Below, piece by piece: positions 32,692 through 41,812 of a stretch of 51,124 nt of DNA. This DNA comes from Bradyrhizobium sp. CSA112. GTDB lineage: Bacteria; Pseudomonadota; Alphaproteobacteria; Rhizobiales; Xanthobacteraceae. A model generated the notes under the pieces. That model was not told where the DNA came from. It saw only the letters and a program-made list of their open reading frames with translations, and did no database searches. The DNA lies in the NCBI RefSeq assembly GCF_029051645.1, contig NZ_JAACFS010000047.1:1-51124 (forward strand), given 5' to 3'. Every line of letters begins with the position of its first letter. Position 1 is the first letter of the stretch. The position numbers and the translations under genes are program-made.

Positions 32692-34272
32692 GTGCAATTT
32701 CACTTTTCCAACCATGTGCTGGATGTCGACCTTCGCGAGCTGACCCGCGGCGGCGAGAGCGTGGCGGTCGAGCCGCAGGTGTTCGATCTGCTGGTTCACC
32801 TGATCGAAAACCGCGACCACGTCGTCACCAAGGACGATCTGATCGAGACGGTGTGGGATGGCCGCATCGTCTCCGAATCCACATTGACGAGCCGGATCAA
32901 CGCCGCGCGCAAGGCGGTCGGCGACAGCGGCAAGGATCAAATCATGATCCGCACCCTGGCGCGCAAAGGTTTTCGCTTCGTCGGCGACGTGCAGCCGAAA
33001 GCCGCGAACGGCGGCGATGCCCGCGGCGCGGCGCCCCAGCTGCGCGCCCCCGCCGGCGAGCCGCTGCCCCGGCAATTCCCGGCGCTTGATCGAACGGCGA
33101 TCGCGGTGCTGCCGTTCGTCAATCTCTCTGGCGAGCCGGAGCAGGAATATTTTTCGGAAGGCATCAGCGAGGACATCATCACGGCGCTGTCGAAGCTGCG
33201 CTGGTTCTATGTGATCGCGCGGAATTCCTCGTTCATCTACCGGGGAAAATCCGTCCACCACCAGCAGATCGGCGAGGAGCTCGGCGTCGGCTACGTCGTG
33301 GAAGGCAGCGTGCGCAAGGACGGCGACCATGTGCGCATCACGGCCCAGCTCGTGGACGTCGCGACCGGCAGTCACCTCTGGGCGGAGCGCTACGACCGCA
33401 ATCTCGCCGACGTCTTCGCCGTGCAGGACGAAATCACCCAGGCCGTCGTCGCGGCGATCGAGCCGCAGCTCTATGCGGCCGAGGATTTCCGGGCCCGGCG
33501 CAAGACGCCTGACAACATGGATGCGTGGGACCTGGTGATGCGGGCTCTGTCGCATTACTGGCGCGTGACGCGGCAGGACAATCTGGTCGCGCAGGCGCTT
33601 CTTGAAAAGGCGATCAGTGTCGATCCCGCTTACGGCCAGGCGCTCAGCCTGCTGGCTTCCTGCCATACGTTCAGCGCCCATATGGGCTGGCAGGAAATGT
33701 CCAGGACCGTTCCGGTGGCGGAGCGCGCGGCGCTGGCGGCGATCCGGGCCGACAGTGAGGATGCGTGGGCGCATTATGCGCTGGCCAGCGTCTATCTGTT
33801 CAACCGGCGCTTTGATGATTGCATCGCCGAATTCGAGCTGGCGCTGCGGCTCAATCCGAATTTTTCGCCTGCGCGCGGCATTTACGGCGTTGCGCTGTCC
33901 TATCGCGGGCTCTGGGAGGAGGGCGATCGCGCCGCGCGCGAGGCGCTGAAATTCTCACCCCGCGATCCCTTTGCCGCGATCTATTGCGGCGTCGCCGCCT
34001 ATTGCCAGTATGTCGGCCGCAATTACGCGGAGGCGATCCGCCTGTCGCGTGAAGCGCTGCGGCAGCGCACCGACTTTGTCGGCGCCCACCGCGTGCTGAC
34101 GGCTTCATTGGGCATGGCCGGCGGCACCGACGCCGCCAAAGCCGCCCTCGAGGGCCTCCGCCGCGCCCAACCCAACGTCACGCTCGCCTGGCTGGCCAGC
34201 GAACTGCCGTTCGAGCACGAAGCCGACAAGGCGCATTATGTGGAAGGGTTTAGACGGGCGGGGTTGGGGTAG
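32692..34272 (+). CDS. CadC-like winged-helix regulator with TolB-like and TPR domains
   Basis: 526 residues from GTG 32692 (VQFHFSNHVLDVDLREL, the usual N-terminus). Residues 1-100 form an OmpR/PhoB-type DNA-binding domain (VEPQVFDLLVHLIENRDHVVTKDDLIETVWDG, ESTLTSRINAARKAVGD). Residues ~135-270 match the FlgO/TolB-like block found in such regulators and in cyclases (IAVLPFVNLSGEPEQEYFSEGISEDI, YVVEGSVRK, LWAERYDR). Tetratricopeptide repeats fill ~300-510. There is no membrane helix, unlike CadC. It probably senses through protein contacts; the target is unknown. It is the last gene before the low-G+C region. Confidence 0.87.
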   Translation: MQFHFSNHVLDVDLRELTRGGESVAVEPQVFDLLVHLIENRDHVVTKDDLIETVWDGRIVSESTLTSRINAARKAVGDSGKDQIMIRTLARKGFRFVGDVQPKAANGGDARGAAPQLRAPAGEPLPRQFPALDRTAIAVLPFVNLSGEPEQEYFSEGISEDIITALSKLRWFYVIARNSSFIYRGKSVHHQQIGEELGVGYVVEGSVRKDGDHVRITAQLVDVATGSHLWAERYDRNLADVFAVQDEITQAVVAAIEPQLYAAEDFRARRKTPDNMDAWDLVMRALSHYWRVTRQDNLVAQALLEKAISVDPAYGQALSLLASCHTFSAHMGWQEMSRTVPVAERAALAAIRADSEDAWAHYALASVYLFNRRFDDCIAEFELALRLNPNFSPARGIYGVALSYRGLWEEGDRAAREALKFSPRDPFAAIYCGVAAYCQYVGRNYAEAIRLSREALRQRTDFVGAHRVLTASLGMAGGTDAAKAALEGLRRAQPNVTLAWLASELPFEHEADKAHYVEGFRRAGLG

Positions 34273-34365
34273 GCGAGCAGTGTGCGCCTGAAGGCCAGCG
34301 TCTTCGGGCCGCAGCATCTGCCACAGCCCCGAGCCATCGAGTATTCCAGTTTCCCCAGGAGGCTC

Positions 34366-37300
34366 TCAGGATGATGGTACGCTGAGCAGACGTTGAAGGT
34401 TAGCTGGTACGGCCGTCCGCAATCGCCATCTTATGGAGATTGGCGCCTCACCCTCCCATGAGATGAAATCAACCTCGCCGCAATAAATGAAGGGCGTTGG
34501 CTTTGAACCCGTCTTCTTAGTTGATCTAACAAGCAGATGGACTCGTTGCCCCAGGGCACCGTGATTGCGGAGAAGCTGCCCATGCTTGGAGTCTTGCGTT
34601 GTCCGTTTCTGACTTTGCCAGGCAAACTCGCGATCGGATACAAAATGATCGACGTATCGATGACCCTCGTTCATGTCTTCTTTGGCGAGCGTCACCAGAA
34701 GGAAAATCTCCGGATCTTGGACGACAAAACCAGCGTTCCAAATCGCCTGACTAAAAGCGAGACCAAAGGCCGGCGCTATGGCTTCGCGTAGATAGCGTTC
34801 CCAAACCTGCAGTCTTTGAGAAGCCGGGATTCGTAGCGGTTCGATTTCAAGGCCCGATGGGCCGCGCTTTAATCTTACTCGTTCGCCACGTCCTGGTAGT
34901 CCAGCGTCATCCCCAAACCAACGACGGAGGATATCTGGCAGTTGGTTTGTCTCATCATCCAGCTTCCGGACGACGTCGATGGAGTCCTTTGCGATCAAGG
35001 CCTCGTAAGCTTCTTCTTCTACTTCGATGGGAGCAAGCCCCTGCTCTAGGTGGAGAGTCGCAGCGGCAGCCGGAAAGAGCAAGGTCGGACGATCGTCAGC
35101 ACGGGATACTCGGCAGAAAATATCGTTAGTCGCGTCGCCCGAAACTTGTCGGTCCAAATACTGCGCTAGCCGCCAGTCTAGAATCTCGCGCAGAAGGTAT
35201 CGAAAGGGCTCGGCGTCTCCAGCTTCGAAGGTGGTCGACAAGCGATTCACTTCGAAGCGGAAGAAAGAGACGCCGCCTGTTCCATGTCCGTCAACAAAAG
35301 CACGGATTGGATTTTCAATGAGTAAGCGGCGCAAGGCTTTCGTATCGTTGACGTCGACAGAAAAGTCGTCTCGGATTTTGAGATATCGACCGGCTAGCTT
35401 GGCAACTCCCTCTACTAACTCGTCAATTCCGATGTCGCCAGGTATTGCCTCTGCTGAAATCAGCGCAAGCAACAAAACGATTTTGTAGCTACGTGAAACC
35501 TCGGTCTTTTCAACGCTCTCTAAGAAGGCGCGGGATCTGGACAGGGCGGTAGACTCGGCCTCGCCAAGTCCGTTCATGCGAGAGACGAATCCTAGCCAAG
35601 AACGTTCGCTGTTGCTGCGCGGATTATACCCTTCGTGAAAAGCCTCAACGGCGGTCGGGCGGACACCGTGACGCTCGAAGAAGTCTCTGTAGAACGCTTC
35701 GAGCGCAGCTTCGGGCCGAGCTGGCTTCAATAGCCGTTCGAGAATCTCTATGCTCTCAAGTTCGTAAGTAACGGAACACCCTTCCGGCAGATCCAATTTT
35801 TCCGTAACGACCTCATGGAGGGTGCTCCTAAGAGCGCCGATGCTGCTTGCATTTCGGTTTGCTAGAGCCGCAACTGAGCGCAACTTCATGAGAAATGAGC
35901 GGTGATTGCCTATGTAATCGATTACTTTCAGAACTGATTTATCGGGTGCTCTGCGTAAGCCCCGACCAAATTGCTGCATCCAGATCACCGTCGACTCGGT
36001 TGGCCGCAGCATCAGAACGGTATCGATATTTGGAATATCGACGCCTTCGTTAAAGATGTCCACTGAGAAAATGACGTCAAGCTCGCCGTCTGCTAGCTGC
36101 TGAAGCGAGGTCGTTCTGGGAGCACTTTCACTACCGGCATGAACAGCCACCGAGCGCACGCCACGAGCGTTGAAGAACTCTGCCATGAAGTCGGCATGCC
36201 GTTGCGAGCAACAGAACGCAATGCACCGCTTTGCACCGTGCTTGCGGAACTGCTCAAGAGCATTTTGAGCACGCGCCTCGGTGGCAACTGCTGCTGTAAG
36301 CTCCGTTGGGTCAAAGCGCGCGTTCCGCCACGGAATATTGGCGTAGTCGACGACATCCGGTACGCCAAAGTACTGGAAAGCGCTGAGGAGGCCAGCAGAA
36401 ACGCCATCGGGTACTGAGGCTTCAAACACAACGTTCTCTTGGCACAGTGCGAGAAGATCACCACCGTCCATTCGCTCTGGCGTCGCTGTTAGTCCAAGTA
36501 GGAATCGTGGTTGGAAATGATCAATTATCCGCCGGTAGGTCGTGGCTGCGGCGTGATGAAATTCGTCGATGATGATATAGTCAAAAGATGTTGGCGCGAA
36601 CCCACTTAGGTTTTCTATGCGTCCCAATGTCTGTACTGAGGCAAAAAGCAGGTCCGCACTGGTCTCTCTCTGCGAAGCAATCATTCTTCCGATAGACGCA
36701 TTCGGTCTGACGCGTCGAAAATTGTCGATCGCCTGATTCAGGATCTCTTCACGGTGAGCGACGAAAAGAACGCGGCGGAACTCTGACCTGTCGCTATCGA
36801 AAGCGGAAAGCCAGGTCTTCCCTAGTCCCGTTGCCAGAACAACTAGTCCTGCGGAGAAGCCCTCCTGGCGAGTGTCTTCGAGGGCCTTGAGCGCGGCTTG
36901 CTGGATAGCGTGCGGGATCGCCATAGGAGCGGGCGCTTCTTCTGCAACTCCTGCTGCTCGCCAATCTGGGGATGTCCGGCGCGATTCGTAGCTGCGTATC
37001 CAAGCTTCGGTGGCAGGGACAGCCGAGTATGAATTGAAGATATTTTCGAATGCGGTCGTGACTTCCAAGAATCCGGCTTGCTCATCGCGAGAGACCACTT
37101 TGTAGTTCCATTCGATGGAATTGGTTAGTGCCGGGGCTGATATGTTTGAGCTTCCGACAAAGGCGATGCCTTCGACGTCGGTCTGAAATATATAGGTTTT
37201 TAGGTGGAAACCTCGGTCCCGCGCTTCAAAGACCCTGACTGTGAAGTCACCAGCAAGGTCGTTGAGACGTCTTAGCGCCGCGGGTTCCGTAACGTTGAGG

Positions 37301-37911
37301 TAGTCTCCAACAAGAATCCGCGCCGTGCCTCCCCGCGCCAAAAAGTCTCGAAGATGCGCGACGATCATCCGTGCGCCGCTGTCGAGCAGAAAGGCGACGG
37401 CAATGTCGCAGATAGTTGACCCATCGAGGTGGAGTAGTAGATGCGGCAATAAAGGGTCGGTGCCGCCTTTCACGAGCTTTTGGCGGATGGCAATTCCAGA
37501 ACGGGTTTCGTTGACAGCAAGGTAATTAGCCTTATCCGGAATCACATGCCGCACCCCGCCGCGAGGGTCGGCAACATCGCCGGCATAGCGCGGGATAATG
37601 TGCAAATGAAAGTGGAAGACCGTTTGACCGGCGGCCGTGTCTTGATTGAAGCCGACGTTGAAACCATCTGGGCGGAATCGCTCGGAGATGATGCCTTGAC
37701 CCTGATCGACCGCTAACCAAATCGCAGCCTTCTCGGCGGAGGTTAGGTCCGGCCAGGCTGGCACATGACGCCCGGGAATGATGAGAAGGTGACCTGGACT
37801 CGCGGGAAAGCCATCCCAGATAGCGGTCACGAGGTCGTTTGAGAAAGCGATGCGGCTTGAATCAATCGAACAAAATGGGCAACTCGCTAAGCTTAAAACG
37901 TTCGCCGGCAT
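34366..37911 (-). CDS. HIT-PLD-helicase-DUF3427 protein, SauUSI-like restriction enzyme candidate
   Basis: 1181 residues from ATG 37911 (GGAG 10 bases upstream). Order: HIT domain with CPFC at 11-14 and the His triad H100, H102, H104 in HFHLHIIPR; one PLD nuclease motif with H236, K238, D245 and GSSN at 253-256; SF2 helicase with Walker A ATGLGKT (360-366), DEFH (449-452), TATP (475-478) and QQFGRGLR (646-653); a long C-terminal region ending in the DUF3427 pattern DREFAWQSQKRTTQ...FIYCGEVDF. PLD-helicase-DUF3427 is the layout of SauUSI, an ATP-dependent enzyme that cuts methylated foreign DNA. The HIT fusion is unusual. Codon use and G+C differ clearly from neighbours, a sign of transfer. 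Confidence 0.88.
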   Translation of the reverse strand: MPANVLSLASCPFCSIDSSRIAFSNDLVTAIWDGFPASPGHLLIIPGRHVPAWPDLTSAEKAAIWLAVDQGQGIISERFRPDGFNVGFNQDTAAGQTVFHFHLHIIPRYAGDVADPRGGVRHVIPDKANYLAVNETRSGIAIRQKLVKGGTDPLLPHLLLHLDGSTICDIAVAFLLDSGARMIVAHLRDFLARGGTARILVGDYLNVTEPAALRRLNDLAGDFTVRVFEARDRGFHLKTYIFQTDVEGIAFVGSSNISAPALTNSIEWNYKVVSRDEQAGFLEVTTAFENIFNSYSAVPATEAWIRSYESRRTSPDWRAAGVAEEAPAPMAIPHAIQQAALKALEDTRQEGFSAGLVVLATGLGKTWLSAFDSDRSEFRRVLFVAHREEILNQAIDNFRRVRPNASIGRMIASQRETSADLLFASVQTLGRIENLSGFAPTSFDYIIIDEFHHAAATTYRRIIDHFQPRFLLGLTATPERMDGGDLLALCQENVVFEASVPDGVSAGLLSAFQYFGVPDVVDYANIPWRNARFDPTELTAAVATEARAQNALEQFRKHGAKRCIAFCCSQRHADFMAEFFNARGVRSVAVHAGSESAPRTTSLQQLADGELDVIFSVDIFNEGVDIPNIDTVLMLRPTESTVIWMQQFGRGLRRAPDKSVLKVIDYIGNHRSFLMKLRSVAALANRNASSIGALRSTLHEVVTEKLDLPEGCSVTYELESIEILERLLKPARPEAALEAFYRDFFERHGVRPTAVEAFHEGYNPRSNSERSWLGFVSRMNGLGEAESTALSRSRAFLESVEKTEVSRSYKIVLLLALISAEAIPGDIGIDELVEGVAKLAGRYLKIRDDFSVDVNDTKALRRLLIENPIRAFVDGHGTGGVSFFRFEVNRLSTTFEAGDAEPFRYLLREILDWRLAQYLDRQVSGDATNDIFCRVSRADDRPTLLFPAAAATLHLEQGLAPIEVEEEAYEALIAKDSIDVVRKLDDETNQLPDILRRWFGDDAGLPGRGERVRLKRGPSGLEIEPLRIPASQRLQVWERYLREAIAPAFGLAFSQAIWNAGFVVQDPEIFLLVTLAKEDMNEGHRYVDHFVSDREFAWQSQKRTTQDSKHGQLLRNHGALGQRVHLLVRSTKKTGSKPTPFIYCGEVDFISWEGEAPISIRWRLRTAVPANLQRLLSVPSS

Positions 37912-38090
37912 CGCCAGTCTGTCTCCACGATGCGTTCCCGGCAATCGACGAGTCCGGCCTCAAAATCGAGCCCAGATGCAACAAGCGTCACTTAGCTGAT
38001 TGGCAAGATATCGGCAACGGCCAGTCAGAGGAGGGCTTGGCTGGAAGCACTCGCTGCAGACTAGGAAGATCAGACTGGCCGCTTAATTTG

Positions 38091-38660
38091 CTTGTCGGGC
38101 AAATCACCAAAAATCTGTCAATCCGTTGGTGCAGAAATAATTCGCTTCCCGATTGACCCAAATCACCCGTACAACTCCGCGCATCCCGTCCCACCAAGAG
38201 GGGCGTATCGCGATCGTCACGGACGTTGGGTGCGGGATGCGATGGACGCGGCAGCGTCGGGCGCGCGAGGGGTCGCAGGGCGGATTTCCGTGAGCGACCA
38301 TCCGGCGCGCAGACGACCGGCGCTTAAACGCCTTCGCCAGAATCTCGGTCGGCAGCACATGAGCCGGTCGAAGCGTTTTGGTGGAGGAAGCCGCGTACGG
38401 CAAAGGCGTGTGGTCCTGGCACCCGTGGCTGGTGTCAAGCTGATGGAGATTTGTCGGGCCCAACCGGGCTTCGAGAAATCGTCAATCCGTCAGCGACGGT
38501 GGCAAGAGGAATTCGTCGCCGGGGAGAGCGCGTTATAAGCCGTAAAACCATTGCGCAGGGAAGGCCGGGTGTTCCGGCGCACCTTGCGGTCACCCGTGTG
38601 CATTTTTGCGCACGATCGCGGGTGCTGAGGGCACCCGGCTTTCCCTGCGCCCTCTGAATT
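38091..38660. repeat. Large Bradyrhizobium-type intergenic repeat (~570 bp)
   Basis: I recognise this from memory as a genus-wide repeat: it runs from CTTGTCGGGCAAATCACC through ATCCCGTCCCACC, GGGGCGTATCGCGATCGTCA and GTATAAGCC-like text to GCGCAGGGAAGGCCGGGTG. That last block (38553-38571) pairs with CACCCGGCTTTCCCTGCGC (38632-38650), 18 of 19 bases matching, around an inner hairpin. Frames in it, such as 38092-38538, are not taken as genes. The 1.1-kb gene-free stretch 37912-39010 holds this, two more repeats, and ~180 lower-G+C bases at 37912-38090 with no gene. Confidence 0.65.
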
Positions 38661-38742
38661 TTCGGTGGGCGGATGAAGATGCAAATCCTCGGGCGCGTGG
38701 CGCCGCGGGAGGTTTTGGCGTGTGTGTGTATGGAGGCCCCCG

Positions 38743-38832
38743 CCGTCATTGCGAGCGAAGCGAAGCAATCCATTTCTCCTCGCATTCGGAGCTGCATGGA
38801 TTGCTTCGTCGCTTCGCTCCTCGCAATGACGG
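38743..38832. repeat. Palindromic repeat, family E
   Basis: CCGTCATTGCGAGCGAAGCG with AAGCAATCCA at the left and TGGATTGCTTCG with TCGCAATGACGG at the right form a nearly full-length inverted repeat. A diverged copy is at 24070-24138. Confidence 0.82.
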
Positions 38833-38888
38833 CGGAGAAAACTCGGGGCTGTTTGAAATTCGAAATGCGAGCGCGCGGCACACTCGGT

Positions 38889-39005
38889 GTCGTCCCTGCG
38901 AACGCAGGGACCCATAGCCACCGGCGGGTGTTTTGCGAAAGGCGTCTGCCGCTTTGCCCTATTGAGAGATCACGCGGTATGGGTCCCTGCGTTCGCAGGG
39001 ACGAC
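38889..39005. repeat. Composite palindromic repeat, family A, copy 5
   Basis: Both hairpin units are intact: GTCGTCCCTGCGAACGCAGG at the left and TGCGTTCGCAGGGACGAC at the right, with a ~60-base linker. It ends 5 bases before the stop codon of the cyclase gene on the minus strand and may end that transcript. Confidence 0.85.
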
Positions 39006-39010
39006 GGAGG

Positions 39011-41458
39011 CTACTGCATCTTCTTCCGTCGCGCCGCCGCTGCATCCACGACGTTGTCCACCTCCTCGCGCCAGCTCATGATCTCCGCCGCCAAAATCGG
39101 ATGATTGAATCCCTTCAGATTCAAATCGTCGATCGGCTTGCCCTCGACCCACGGCTCGACCATGCCGTAGACGCGCCTGCTCACCACGATCTGGTTGGCC
39201 TTGGCTTCGTCGCACAGCCGCGACGCCAGGTTGGTCACGCTGCCGATCGCGGCGTATTCCAGGCGCTGCTCGAAGCCGATCTGGCCGAGCGTGGCGTAGC
39301 CGAGCGCGATGCCGATGCCGAAGCCGAGATTGTGGCCGCGGTTGCGCCACTTCTCGGTGAGTTGCCCGATGGTGTCGCGCATCTCGACAGCCATGCGAAC
39401 GGCGCGCGCGGTGTGATCCTCGAACTGGATCGGCGCGTTGAACAGGATCATCACGCCGTCGCCGGCGTAGCGGTCGAGCGTGCCTTCGTATTTGAAGATC
39501 AGTTCGCCGAGCGCTGCGTGATATTCGCGCAGCACGTTCATCGCCTCTTCCGGCTCGGTGGTCTCGGTGAAACTCGTGAAGCCGCGCAAATCGCAGAACA
39601 CCACCGTGACTTCGCGGCGGTGGCTGTCGAGCAAGCCTTCATGGCCGTCGGAGGAGGCGATCAGTTGCGCCACCTGCGGCGCGAGGAAACGCTCCAGCCT
39701 GCGGATGCGCTCGATCTCGCCGAGCTGGGTTTCGACGCGCTCCTCCAGTGAGCGGTTCCAGTCCCTGAGCTGGTCGGTCTGCTCCTGCAGCTTGTCGGCC
39801 TGCTCGCGCACGATGTCGTTGGCGGCCAGCAGCTCGCGGCTCTTGTGGTCCACCTCGGTGAACAACCGCGCATTGCGCATCGCCAGCACGGCCTGGTGGG
39901 CAAAGGTCTTCATCAGCCCGATCAGATTGGCGGAGAATTCACCGGCGTTCTGCCGCAGCACCACCAGCGATCCCAGAATGCCGGTCTGGTCGACCAGCGG
40001 CACCACCAGCACGGAGTTGTAGCCGGCTTCGATCGCGACGTCGCGCAGGGGATGTTCGCGCATCGCGCCGAGCTGGGAAATGGCGATCGGCTCACCGCTC
40101 GTCGCGGCTTCGCCGAGCGGCGAATTGTCGGCGTCGATGGCGCGGTGGCTGCCTTCGGCCGCCTTGTCGATGCCGATGGATTCAGCGAGGCTGAACTGGT
40201 GATTGCCGGCGTCATAGCCATAGATCAGCACGGCGTCGGCATGGGTGATTTCCAGCGCACGCGCGGCGACCGTGGGCAGCACCGCGTTGAGATCGAGCGA
40301 GGAGGCGACCGCGCGGCCGACTTCCTCGAGCACCTTGAGCTCGTTGATCGATTGCGCCAGATCGCGCGTCCGCTCTTTCACCTTGGCTTCGAGGTTCGAA
40401 TAGGTCTCGGCGAGCTGCCCGGCCATGCCGTTGAACTGGTTCGCCAGCTCCTCCAGCTCGTCGGACGTCTTCACCTCGATGCGGTGGCCGAAATCGCCGG
40501 CGCCGAGACGCCGCGCGCCGGCCTGCAGCGCCGTGATCGGCACCAGCATGCGCCGCGCCATCATGGTGCCGGCGATGATCGCGACCACGAGGCCGAGTGC
40601 GATCAGCAGCGCGATCCGCGCCAGTTGATCGCGGATCGGCGTCAGCGCCTGCGCCGTCGGCTGTTCGAAGAACACATGCCAGCCGAGCTTTGCGACCGGC
40701 CTCGACGTCGTCAGCACTGCATCGCCCCTGCTGTCGGTCCCCGACGCCGGCGCCCTGCCGCCCGAGGCGATGACGGCAGCGACCTGCGGCAGCGCCGCGA
40801 GATTCTTGCCGACCTCGGGGCCCCTCGCCGAGCTCGCCAGCACCTCGCCTTTGGGATCGACGACATAGGCGAATGCCACCCGGCCGACCTGGTCGTCGCC
40901 AAGCAGATCGTCGAGGAAGTCGAGGTCGATCTCGGCGACGGTGATGCTGCCGTCGGCATGCGACAGCGCGATCGACATGAACGGCCGCTGGTCGCGCAAG
41001 TAAGCCGGCGCGAAACTGGTGCCGCGCGTGACGGTCTCGGTGAAACGGATATCGCGCGAGAAATCGGCGTTGCTGCCGAGCGTGACGGTCTGCCGCGTCA
41101 GGCGGAGCTGCTCGCGGCCATTGCTGCTGAGCAGCGAAAGCTGGCTGACCTGCGGCACCTGCCGCAGCAACTGGGTATAGTCGGCGCGGCGCAGATCCAG
41201 CGTGTTGGAGGAGGCGCGCGTCACCCAGGAGATCTGGCGTTCGAGGTCGGACATCGATTGCTCGATGCGCTTGGCGGTCGCCTGCGCCTTCTCCGACATG
41301 CCGTCGCTGAGCGAGCTCTTGATGCCGCGGTAGGTGATCCAGATTTCCATCGCGCCGTTGACCGCCAGCACGAACACGACGAGGCCGACCAGCGCGACGA
41401 CGTATTTGGCGAACAGGCCCTCGCGCAGGAACCAGACTCTGTCCTTGACCTCGTTCAT
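39011..41458 (-). CDS. Membrane-bound class III adenylate/guanylate cyclase with Cache-like, HAMP and GAF domains
   Basis: 815 residues. Membrane helix ~18-38, extracytoplasmic sensor (~45-280), second helix ~285-308, HAMP to ~360, GAF domain (~395-545), a coiled linker, then the cyclase domain (~620-790). Metal-binding Asp are in VTVVFCDLRGFTSF and DRYAGDGVMILFN, and the transition-state region is NLASRLCDEA. The base-selecting residues are unusual: Arg in LDRYAGD where adenylate cyclases have Lys, and Ala in YAAIGSVTN where Asp or Thr is normal. Whether it makes cAMP, cGMP or neither is therefore open. It stands alone between repeats. Confidence 0.9.
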   Translation of the reverse strand: MNEVKDRVWFLREGLFAKYVVALVGLVVFVLAVNGAMEIWITYRGIKSSLSDGMSEKAQATAKRIEQSMSDLERQISWVTRASSNTLDLRRADYTQLLRQVPQVSQLSLLSSNGREQLRLTRQTVTLGSNADFSRDIRFTETVTRGTSFAPAYLRDQRPFMSIALSHADGSITVAEIDLDFLDDLLGDDQVGRVAFAYVVDPKGEVLASSARGPEVGKNLAALPQVAAVIASGGRAPASGTDSRGDAVLTTSRPVAKLGWHVFFEQPTAQALTPIRDQLARIALLIALGLVVAIIAGTMMARRMLVPITALQAGARRLGAGDFGHRIEVKTSDELEELANQFNGMAGQLAETYSNLEAKVKERTRDLAQSINELKVLEEVGRAVASSLDLNAVLPTVAARALEITHADAVLIYGYDAGNHQFSLAESIGIDKAAEGSHRAIDADNSPLGEAATSGEPIAISQLGAMREHPLRDVAIEAGYNSVLVVPLVDQTGILGSLVVLRQNAGEFSANLIGLMKTFAHQAVLAMRNARLFTEVDHKSRELLAANDIVREQADKLQEQTDQLRDWNRSLEERVETQLGEIERIRRLERFLAPQVAQLIASSDGHEGLLDSHRREVTVVFCDLRGFTSFTETTEPEEAMNVLREYHAALGELIFKYEGTLDRYAGDGVMILFNAPIQFEDHTARAVRMAVEMRDTIGQLTEKWRNRGHNLGFGIGIALGYATLGQIGFEQRLEYAAIGSVTNLASRLCDEAKANQIVVSRRVYGMVEPWVEGKPIDDLNLKGFNHPILAAEIMSWREEVDNVVDAAAARRKKMQ

Positions 41459-41645
41459 CCGGACCCTCGTGCCGGCCCACGCGGGGGCGCGCGCATCGGT
41501 TTGTCACGGCCGGCCTGTCTCGGCAGCCCCGGCATGAGGGTCTGTCTAGCACGAATTGGGGGGCAGGGCTGTGAGCCCGCCGACATGGTTAGCCCCAATT
41601 GTGGGCAGGAATCACGGGGGATTCGTCATGCCCGGGCTTGCTTAA

Positions 41646-41804
41646 CCTCGCCCCGCTTGCGGGGAGAGGTCGGATCGCCTTTCGCGATCCGGGTGAGGGA
41701 GTACAGGTCTCACGTCGTTCAGAGCTCGCGGAGAGAGCCCCTCACCCCGACCCTCCAAGAGCGAGCTACGCTCGTCTCGACCCCGCAAGAGCGGGGCGAG
41801 GGAG
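41646..41804. repeat. Palindromic repeat, family F (CTCGCCCCGC type)
   Basis: CCTCGCCCCGCTTGCGGGGA at the left matches CCCCGCAAGAGCGGGGCGAGG at the right, with GGATCGCCTTTCGCGATCC and GAGCGAGCTACGCTCGTCTC hairpins inside. It fills half of the 354-base gap 41459-41812; I see no gene in the rest. Confidence 0.78.
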
Positions 41805-41812
41805 TGGCCGTG

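Noticed and set aside
37839..38156. 105-codon plus-strand frame overlapping the start of the HIT-PLD-helicase gene
   Set aside because: It overlaps the helicase 5' end and the repeat, has no ribosome binding site and no family resemblance.
38092..38538. 148-codon plus-strand frame next to the helicase gene
   Set aside because: It lies wholly inside the large genus-type repeat, is Arg-rich and lacks a ribosome binding site.
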